Of a DNA stretch of 64,000 nt, positions 56,234 through 64,000 are shown one piece after another. Source of the DNA: Aurelia coerulea (Eukaryota; Cnidaria; Scyphozoa; Semaeostomeae; Ulmaridae); NCBI GenBank assembly GCA_039566865.1, contig CM076945.1:7677501-7741500 (forward strand), given 5' to 3'. Position 1 is the stretch's first letter, and each line of letters begins with the position of its first letter. The position numbers and the translations under genes are program-made. The notes beneath the pieces were generated by a model that had not been told where the DNA came from, ran no database searches, and saw nothing but the letters and a program-made list of their open reading frames with translations.

Positions 56234-56370
56234 TAGACTTGCCCCAAGTCTCTTTCGTCACCTGTAATAAGTCTGTCTTAAAGTATGCTACGAAACATTT
56301 TGCTTTTCACTTTTCCCTTCAATTTTTTTTGACGAAATTTTTTTGACGAAATAGACTTAGGGCAAGTCTA
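56234..56370. mobile_element. Mutator-like MITE, TAGACTTGCC family, 137 bp
   Basis: The ends TAGACTTGCCCCAAGTCT and (complement) TAGACTTGCCCTAAGTCT are flanked by TCTCATCTT and TCCCATCTT (56225-56233, 56371-56379), a 9-bp duplication with one mismatch. Confidence 0.85.
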
Positions 56371-56484
56371 TCCCATCTTTGAACTCTGGTCGTACGTTCC
56401 TTACTTGAAGGCGCCGCAGGCGCAGCGCGGAAATCCTAGTCTTCATAATGTATAAACTTCTTTATCCATTAGAAACATGGCGCT

Positions 56485-56900
56485 GTCGAGGGGGTAACTC
56501 CTATAGGGGGCCTGGTATACATGTGCCTGCCTGGGTTAATTTGCGATATTTTCCCCCGGTTATGGGTCATGCTTCGTGAATTTTGCCCAGGTTATAGGTC
56601 TGCTTAATACGGAGATTTGGATTTGATGTAGATGGGTGAGTGTTAACATTTTATTGCTATTACTGTCTATTACGACAAACACTTTCGTAAAAAGGAATTT
56701 TGCTCTACAAATGATACGTAGCATAGTCTTGTCGCGATTCTTGTGGAAAAAATTTGGCCCTGTTTATGGGGTCATATTTCAAAATTTTACTGCTGTTATG
56801 GGGTCATATTTTCAAAATGCTGCCCTGGTTATGGGTCCTAACTCTGAATTCTCAAAGGCACATGTATACCAAACCCCATGTAGGAGTTGCCCTTTCCTCA
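56485..56900. mobile_element. Inverted-repeat element with GGTTATGGGTC internal units
   Basis: GGGGTAACTCCTATAGGGGG continuing into CCTGGTATACATGTGCCT is mirrored at 56848-56898 (AGGCACATGTATACCAAACC). Between them, CTGGTTATGGGTC-like phrases recur four or five times. It resembles the G-rich-end family in design (G-rich ends, internal repeated units), but the target duplication was not resolved. Confidence 0.6.
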
Positions 56901-56989
56901 GACGCTGTATGACCAAATTATGGATGAAGTTGATTCTACCCACTCGTTTGAAAATATGGTAATTTTAGGCTGTGTTTCAGACCACTTGG

Positions 56990-58443
56990 AAAGGAAAGTG
57001 GTCTGTGTAACGGAGCGCTAATCCGTGTTCAGCCGATGAATTGAATAGCGAAATAATTGAGGGAATTCCTTCACACATCTGACTGGCTGTCATGAAGTCA
57101 GTGATCAACACAACGGATGTCTTTGTGAATAGGTGTGTTTGAAATAAACGAGGGCTGATCGTTATCACTTTGTATGGTCGTAAAAAGTCAATAGGATTAG
57201 CAGCCCTTAGCAGGCATTCAAATCTCCTATTCTTTGTATTGTAATGTGAGTTCCTCGCAGGAGACAGGCTTTTCTTTTTTGATAGCTAAACAAATAGTAA
57301 TTATGCGAATTATTAGTTGCATACATTAATCTTTCTTCAGATTGTGAAAAAAATTTCTGAACACGGATTAGCGCTCCGTTAATTCTTGCTTCAGTTAAAA
57401 ATAATGTGGCCCCTCAGAGCTGCGAACAATCACAAATATAAAATTTGCCAGTTGCCAGATACCAATGGCAGTGTTCTCTCATCACCGGGGCCAAAGTTTG
57501 GGATTTCAAATGCACTGGTCAAATGTGCACTCCCGCAGCAACCGAAATAGTTGGGGGTTAGAGAAAAATGTTCAGATTTTTTCTCCACAAACCAGTGCAC
57601 TCAATGTCCATGGCAGAGACAGACATCCCTGTCATGAAATGAAGGAGCATGGTACGATTTTACGTTAGGTTGTGGGTGGGCGGGTGAAAGAAATCGCAAA
57701 ACCTTACGAAATGCCAGATCTTTACCACGCCTTTCTGCTTTGCCTTCTATGTCCAAATGCGAAGGCAACTTGATACAATTTTGGCTTTTAAACTGAATGC
57801 AAAAACCAAATCGAAAGATTTCCAAATCTATTGTCTACAAAACGCATACTGCGAAAGATTGACTGCTTTGTTGGTCAACCTATTTCTACGCTTCTGGTAA
57901 AAGTAGGCCTATTCTTTTGAAAACCAGCCAAATGCGAGGCTAGCAGTGTTCCAAATAACTCAAAAAGTGAATAAACAATCTTCTGGGAATTGAGTGATAC
58001 GTGTTTTTACGCATGTAACAACGAACCAATTTACGAATCACCAAGCACAAAGACTGATTGCTGAAAAGTTTTCGTTTGCAAAAACAACAAGGCGCAATGC
58101 ATGCAGCGTACTAGATTATTAGAAAAGTGAATAAAACGATCTGCTGATAATTGAGTGATACGTGTAGTTACCCATGTCATAAACAAAATGAATCGTAATC
58201 AAGGTTGTGGGACACTAGCCTGCGTGCAGACTTTACTATTGTGGAGGAGTTAGAGGCGAAAAGGGAAAGGGGTAACCTTTCCCTTTTCGCCTCTAACTCC
58301 TCCACAATAGTAAAGTCTGTACGCAGGCTAGTGGGACACCTTTTACAAGCAAACGCTCGCAGCATCTTCCGCGAATTAACTGGGATATAAAATGTCATTC
58401 TTATCCCTGTTATCCCTATTTATACACAGACCACTTTCCTTTC
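56990..58443. repeat. Nested inverted repeats of an unresolved element
   Basis: GGAAAGGAAAGTGGTCTGTGTA at 56990-57009 and following bases is mirrored near 58423-58443. Just inside, AACGGAGCGCTAATCCGTG (57008) is mirrored at about 57362-57382. A CGTAAAAAGTCAATAGGATTAG sentence at about 57178 is related to 63455-63480. The hairpin MITE at 58216 is a later insertion. Confidence 0.5.
58216..58330. mobile_element. Near-perfect 115-bp hairpin MITE, TAGCCTGCGTGCAG family
   Basis: The two arms starting TAGCCTGCGTGCAGACTT are complementary over almost their whole length (one change, GTAC for GCAC, seen in the right arm). The 9-bp duplication GTGGGACAC lies at 58207-58215 and 58331-58339. Confidence 0.92.
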
Positions 58444-58744
58444 TAAACTTTAACTGCTGCGAGGGAGCCTTTAGAGGTCTGGTCTAGGCCAAGGGTCAAA
58501 AGGGTCTGGGTCTTGCAGAAGCAAAGATGGTCTATGCTCGATACCAGATGCAAAGTACCTGTACAAAATCGTAGCTGTTATGGCCAGGTATGTATTTATT
58601 GTAAAAAAACACTGTTCCTGCATACTCCTTAATCTGGGCTGCATTTTATACCAACTTTACTTACTAGAAACATTGGATGGTCGCTTCGCCGTCTGTCAGT
58701 TTTTTGACCTGCTCTGATTAGTCTCTGATTCTGGGTGGTTTCGT

Positions 58745-60241
58745 TTGGTTTGGGCCTTAATGGATCGATTCGTGAAGTCCAAGTGGCAGAGTGTGAACGC
58801 AGTGAAATTTAGACATTCTTATTTCAGATCAGAGAAGCTGCAGTTTGTTGAAATTGTTGTCTTTTCAAATTTGATAAAGGCAGCCAATTCAGCATCACTC
58901 TTCCTAATTGAACTGGCCCAGTGGCGGAATTTATGGGGGGGTTGGGGGGGCAATTGCTCCCCCAATTCGATAAGACTCTGAAATTTTCTTAAAAGTCGGA
59001 AATTTCGTAGGTGGGATTGAAACTGTAGTGAAGAAACGAGTCACCGTCAAGAAGTGGACGAGCCTTTATATAGAAAGAGCAAACGAAATGCACAAGCTCG
59101 AAAAGCATATTCTAAAGTTTTTATTCACTTTCATTTATTTCATAAACGAGAAGAAAGTTCTTGGGTATGGGTTAGTTAGAGAGTAACAATATTTCCGCGA
59201 GATGTTGAAGCTTTGGGAGAGGCATTCTAAGCCAATGTAAAGGTTGGAGTTCTCCAAAATTTTCCTGGACGCGACATTAACACAAATTATCAGCGAATTT
59301 TCAAAGTTTCCATGTTGGGGGCGGGGGCAGGCAAAACCTGAATTGCGAAAAGCGTTCTAAGACAAAGGAGAGGTTCTTCACGCAGAACTGTTTTGAGAAC
59401 TTGTAATTGATATTATCATATATTCAAATTTGGCACTGGCAAACATTGGATACAAGAGCTCTCCTAAGCCCAATTAAACTATCTGATTACCCAGAAAATT
59501 TCCTTGGGATGCTACTCTGAAAAAATGTTACAACATTGTCAAAATCCCAATTCAGTACTGGCAAACATAGGGTCATGAAAGGCATTCTAAGCAAAAATAG
59601 GGTGTGTCCTCAAAAATTTTCCTGGGGGCTTCGCCCCCAGCGTCCTCGTAGCTGCTAGGCCTACCGACAGTACGTTCATAATACATTCTTGCCTTTTTCT
59701 ATCTCCGACTCGGAAAATTTACGGCTTGCCCCCCCACTCAAAAAGCTGAATTTCCGCCACTGAACTGGCCACCACCACTCCTTCTGGCCCTGAACAGAAA
59801 GTGAGGCACTTTAGAAAAAGAATAGGGTATTCAAAGCAGACACTAGACAAACAACAGAGGACCCTTCTGGCACAACCAAGGTTTTGCCATAAATTGCCCC
59901 ACTTTCGATACTGGAAAACATTACGCCAAAGATCTGTTGCATGGAGCAATATTGAAAACAATGGTGAAACAATAGGTCCATTGCTTATAAATGACTGGCA
60001 TAGGTTAAACCTCATATGTTGCAAAAACGAACTTCCACCAGGGCTTTGTATGGAGAAAAACTTTCTCTTCCCCAAAGATCTTCTGAAATATGCAACCAAA
60101 TTCACCCAGGCCAATTGGGAAATTTTGCCCAGCTGGGCAACATTTCCCAATAAGGAAACAATCTGTTATCTGATTGGGAAACAAAATGCAAAACTGCAAC
60201 AGTGCAGAAAATGGTATGGTATAGGTATGACAACGTTTTGA
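58745..60241 (+). pseudogene. Unknown open frame interrupted by a hAT-type element
   Basis: An open frame enters the target duplication at 58911-58918 and resumes, in the same phase, directly after the second duplication copy at 59771, running to a TGA at 60239-60241. Without the insertion it would be a single frame of about 215 codons. I do not recognise the product: it is basic, has many Trp/Phe and scattered Cys, and no signal peptide or clear membrane segment. The first 26 codons contain an internal ATG at 58757. It could be part of another mobile element or a host exon. A phrase near its end, GGGCAACATTTCCCA, recurs about 200 bases further on (60342), hinting at repeat origin. Confidence 0.35.
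58919..59762. mobile_element. Non-autonomous hAT-type element (844 bp)
   Basis: The ends CAGTGGCGGAATTTATGG and (complement) CAGTGGCGGAAATTCAGC are flanked by the exact 8-bp duplication AACTGGCC (58911-58918, 59763-59770). The G-run GGGGGGTTGGGGGGG near the left is echoed by a C-run at the right. The interior contains repeated AGGCATTCTAAGC phrases, and no transposase was found. Confidence 0.92.
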
Positions 60242-60943
60242 AAGATTTGTATCCAGCATCTGAAAACACAAATTCACTGTAGGAAACTGTGTTCTATTTT
60301 TGTTGCCCAATTTGAAATAATTTGAAAAGTGATGCCTAATTGGGCAACATTTCCCATTTGGAAAAGAGTGCTAAACTGCCAGCGGGGCCACAAAATTCAG
60401 CTGCAATAGAGCCACGGCTAATAACCAAAAACACGTTTCGGCACACACTCATCAGGTTGGTTTGTGTGAAGAACAAGTTAATGATGCAAACAAGCCAATT
60501 TAACTCCAGAAGAACAAAAAAACTCAAAGCCACATGAGAATAACAGCCAAGCCAATGACTGGCTAAACTCAAAGAATATACCCACCAAAGTCCAAGCCTT
60601 TGGCAGCAATATAAAAGTGCTGATAAAATTATCCCCACCAAAATTTTTTCTATAAAGGTCACATACAGTAGAAGGCGATTTCCAGTACATTTTTGGGCAA
60701 TTTTAAGGAGCAATTCCTGAAATTTTCACTGATTTTGTGTACTGTGCACCAGGTTATCTAAATTTGTGCACCATGTCCCAGAGATAGTTGGCAGCAGTAC
60801 AACGATTTCAACATGGCCCTAGTGATGCAGGATCACTTCAGTTCTGTGCAGTTCCAGTTTCATATTTTGAAATTCCTCACCATACAATATCTTACTGAAA
60901 CTCTAATTACATACAGTGACCACAAATTACATAAACATACATA

Positions 60944-61538
60944 CAGGGTGTCCCAAAAAAATTGTGCCCCGTTTGCTTTAAGATTACTACAAAACGGCAA
61001 AATATGCTCGCCAAACTTTTGCATGATGTTGCTCTTCAGATATTCAATTAAAGTTTGGTACCATCTCCGTAAAAATCCGCTGAAAAATGATGCAGCTATG
61101 ACCTTCAGAAGACCAAATTTGCCTGATGATTGAAGCCAGCGGTCGGCCATTTTGTCTTGTTCTTTTGCAGTGAAAAGTATCTTCACGTGAGGTAAGAAAT
61201 AATTTCTGTGAGGTCAGAAATAGTGGAACTCTCCGAGAATTATCGGAATTTTCATGAGAGCCATGACAATGGAGGCTGCTGTTTCATCTTCAATCCATGA
61301 AGCTATTTATCGCTGCAAAATAGTAAGACAAAATGGCCGACCGCTGGTTTCGGTGATCAGTCAAATTTGGTCTCCTGAATGTCATAGCTCCATCATTTTT
61401 CAACGGGTTTCATGGGGATGGTGGCAAACTTTAATTGAACATCTGAAGAGCACCATCATGCAGAAGTTTGGCGAGAATCTTTTGCCGTTTTGTCGCAATC
61501 TTCAGACAAACGGGGCACAATTTTTTTGGGACACCCTT
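60944..61538. mobile_element. mariner-like foldback element (595 bp), TA target
   Basis: CAGGGTGTCCCAAAAAAATT at the left is mirrored at the right (complement AAGGGTGTCCCAAAAAAATT). The arms pair over about 200 bases, including GTTTGGCGAGAATC- and CAAATTTGGTCTCCTG-type sentences. TA flanks both ends (60942-60943, 61539-61540). One arm of the family is nested in 17463-18272. It lies about 215 bases upstream of the TMEM179-like exon. Confidence 0.8.
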
Positions 61539-61753
61539 TATAATAACCGACAATAAATACAGTAGCAGTTGCTTAAGATGTTGCATGCAGGGGAATTTCT
61601 TCAGGAAGAGCTCTCTCCATAGATAATCTAATCTAGTGAATTATTTACTTATTCAGTTGTAGATGAGATGTACTTCTGGTTGCTGATCCACTGACTACCA
61701 TTTGTCTAATTTGACGTATCAAGTTCCTGTCGTGTATCATTTCCTGTAAACAG

Positions 61754-63718
61754 ATGGAAACTGAGGCTGATTTGCAGACACTGTTAATCCTTACTATCAA
61801 TAATATAAAATCATCCATGCAAGCTGACACAGTGGCATTCCTGTTATCATTTCTTGCTTCTTTGACATGTGCTATTTCCTTTTCAATTGCACATTGCAAT
61901 GCAAAGGTATGTCTACTGTATGGACAGATGTTTGAGTTCAAAAGACGTGTTGTGCCTGGACCATCTTTCATCTGCCAGTTTAATTTGATGTCAATGTATG
62001 GTGCAGCGGTTATTTGTCTGTGGTTCTTTGTAAAGATCTTTCAGAATGCCAGTAAATTCAGGTAAGCTTGCTCTGCACTGCCAAATAGGCATCCCCATTT
62101 ATTGGTTTCAAACCTGCCTGCTTCAGAGCCTTTTTTATATTCAATCAAAGATTTTTAAATACAAGATACTATTACAATTACTATTCTATTACTATTACAA
62201 ACTACTTTACGATACTACAAAGGTTCATTCCATTCACTTTAGCTGTTGCGATAGAGGCTGGATTCAAATTTTTCTGTTCTGTTTCAGCTCTGTTCCTCCA
62301 GAGCCTTATTAGGACCCTTGCTAATCAATGTCATTGAATGTATGAGGAAGATTTTCCTTCCTTAGGCAAAAGCTGCTAAAAATGCTTTCATTTTGATTTA
62401 TTTACCCTCCACAAATTATGATCCCCTTGCATAAAAAGATTTGTAGTCCATCCGTAAGACTCAAGAGTTCTTAACTGAATGTGATGAGATGAATACAGTA
62501 GACCTCCAAGCTATTCTACAAAAGAGTCTGAATTGACTGATATGATATGCTATGGTACATTTGTGGAATTTTTGAATTAGCGCAACAGTAGTAGACACTC
62601 AAGTGAACCTTTCATACAAAGATGTATTAGAATGTTGCTCAGTCCATGATATTTGTAGAATAACTACAGGTCTATTTTTGAAAATTCTTAAAGGACAAGT
62701 CCGGGGTTGGTATGATTGATGATAAAACACGAGATGATACTGCTATGAATGATGTATGATACTTTTTTCCATGATTTTTTGCCTTCTCCTTGTGAAATTA
62801 AGTATTCAGATAGCAATTTGAGCGAAGTGATGTCATATCGTGCAAACGAAAATGAGGCTGTGTGATTGTTTTTTGCCTCTTAACCGCTGCTAGCCTCTTT
62901 ATTGTGTACTCATGCATTGAAATGCCATGAGATCACAACAAAGAGGCTTGCTACGATAAAGTGGCAAAAAAACAGTCACACAGCCTCATTTTTGTTTGCG
63001 CAATATGACGTCACTTCGCTCAAATTGCTTATTTGAGTATGTAATTTAACAAGGAGAAGGCAAAAAAATAGTGGAAAAAGTATCATACATCATTCATAGC
63101 AGTATTATCTTGCATTTTATCATCAATCATACCAACCCCGGACTTGTTCTTTGAGAATAGTTATGCATTTTTGCCATGGTAACATTCACAAGGCCTGTAC
63201 TATGGTGTCATTCCAACTATAGTCTGTCTCAAATTAGATGTCACTTGTAAATGCCTGCAAATAACAACAATTGGAGTGTTTCGGGTGAATAATTTTGGGT
63301 TATTGCAGATCTGACAGGATTATTGAATTCTGATTGTGAAGTCTGCCACGTATCTGATTGGCTGCAACAAAGTTAGAGTTTAAAGCAAAGGACATCTTTG
63401 TTCAGAATATGCATTCAGAATATAGGACGGAAGGCTGTTCATTAACACTTTCTACGGTCATAGAAAGTCATTAGGATTAGTAGCCATTTAATTCCCCTAT
63501 CCTTTGCATTGTCCTTATAACCCAATCAGATGCGTGACACACTGCCTTTGATATGCGTACAGTAAATTTGATTTGCACTGTGTTTCTTGATGATGCAGGT
63601 TTGATACTACACATTCAAGGATATTGGCAGCAGCGGTACCTGTAATAGCAGCAATCAATTATGTCTTACTTGAAAAAGGACTCAAGGCCTTCTGTGACAC
63701 ATTTGATGTCAATAAGTT
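61754..63718 (+). CDS. TMEM179-family membrane protein, first two coding exons (partial)
   Basis: Exon 1 runs from the ATG at 61754 to 62061, before a GTAAGC donor. Exon 2 runs from 63599 (after TGATGCAG) to 63718, before GTAAGTGTG; the frame continues cleanly across the junction. Exon 1 encodes an N-terminal stretch, TM1 (about 27-46), a KVCLLYGQ motif at 51-58, PSFICQF at 70-76 and TM2 (about 77-95). Exon 2 encodes a third hydrophobic segment (ILAAAVPVIAAINYVLL), then a Cys-containing loop (AFCDTFD). The order TM, C-x-LYG, Cys-Phe, TM, TM, Cys matches TMEM179/TMEM179B, four-pass proteins of unknown biochemical role. CAG directly precedes the ATG, so a 5' UTR intron may end there. The remaining exons lie beyond the window. 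Confidence 0.6.
62691..63152. mobile_element. Foldback element in the TMEM179-like intron
   Basis: AAAGGACAAGTCCGGGGTTG is mirrored at the right (complement AAAGAACAAGTCCGGGGTTG). The arms pair for about 200 bases through ATGAGGCTGTGTGA-type sentence and CTTCGCTCAAATTGC. It contains TGACGTCA-like sites. No clear target duplication. It lies wholly within the intron 62062-63598. Confidence 0.75.
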
Positions 63719-64000
63719 GTAAGTGTGTATGCATGCATATTCAGCTTTCCTCTACATTTTTAAAAGGATTGGCGTTGTTGTGTTCCAGATAAACAACGCT
63801 ATTAACCCTTTTCAGAATGCAGAAAAAATTCTTATACAGTGCTGGAACAATTTCTTTGAAAGTTACATATTTTTGACATTGATAGATAACAACAGAAGGG
63901 CTGCTTTTGAAGAAACTACTTCTTTTGCTTGTCGTCTGCCATAAATAAGCAACCACTTGTCCGATTGACTCAAAGAATGTATCAAACTCTAAGTGGAAGC

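Noticed and set aside
59719..60713. Minus-strand frames of 143 and 125 codons opposite the split frame
   Set aside because: They show no recognisable domain and no continuity across the hAT insertion, unlike the plus-strand frame.

Overview
The window looks like a gene-poor, repeat-rich stretch of an animal nuclear genome, most likely an anthozoan cnidarian (coral or sea anemone). This rests on an intronless opsin-type receptor with cnidarian-like features, GT-AG introns, LINE retrotransposons with a CR1/L2-like reverse transcriptase, and very many small terminal-inverted-repeat (TIR) elements. The assignment is inference: no ribosomal or mitochondrial marker is present.

Only two host genes are well supported. 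A complete single-exon opsin lies on the minus strand at 19534-20583. It keeps the Schiff-base lysine (K286), an ERY motif, the extracellular disulfide cysteines and a Glu at the bovine E181 position. The first two coding exons of a TMEM179-family membrane protein lie on the plus strand at 61754-62061 and 63599-63718, and the gene runs off the right edge. Weaker candidates are a possible 3'-terminal exon at 14396-14652, a short minus-strand frame at 1351-1728, and an unrecognised frame at 58745-60241 split by an inserted hAT-type element.

Most other recognisable sequence is mobile DNA, and target-site duplications (TSDs) can be read directly for many copies. Elements with 9-bp TSDs (Mutator-like) sit at 13424, 26580, 29735, 39962, 43663, 48759, 49127, 49797, 52026, 56234 and 58216. 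Elements with 8-bp TSDs (hAT-like) sit at 2299 and 58919, together with a family with G-rich ends at 12088, 36742, 44380, 54378 and 55473. Elements flanked by TTAA (piggyBac-like) sit at 22084, 25563 and 37548. Elements flanked by TA (mariner/pogo-like) sit at 13975, 17463, 30418 and 60944. Four LINE remnants lie at 3525, 31841, 37208 and 43038. Several elements are nested, so relative insertion order can be read: 25563-27190 carries two later insertions, 43038-46339 carries two, and 36484-40796 is a composite of at least five layers.

The most unusual structure is the array at about 7.4-9.7 kb. It is a chain of intron-like units, most exactly 92 nt, each starting GTAAA, folding into a long hairpin and ending in a pyrimidine tract plus CAG. 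Successive units are often separated by a single G. This is the layout expected of tandem tailed mirtrons or recursive splice sites. Also notable are three extra copies of the opsin C-terminal tail downstream of its stop codon, and an RFX-like DNA-binding gene fragment held between long inverted repeats at 49554-51048.
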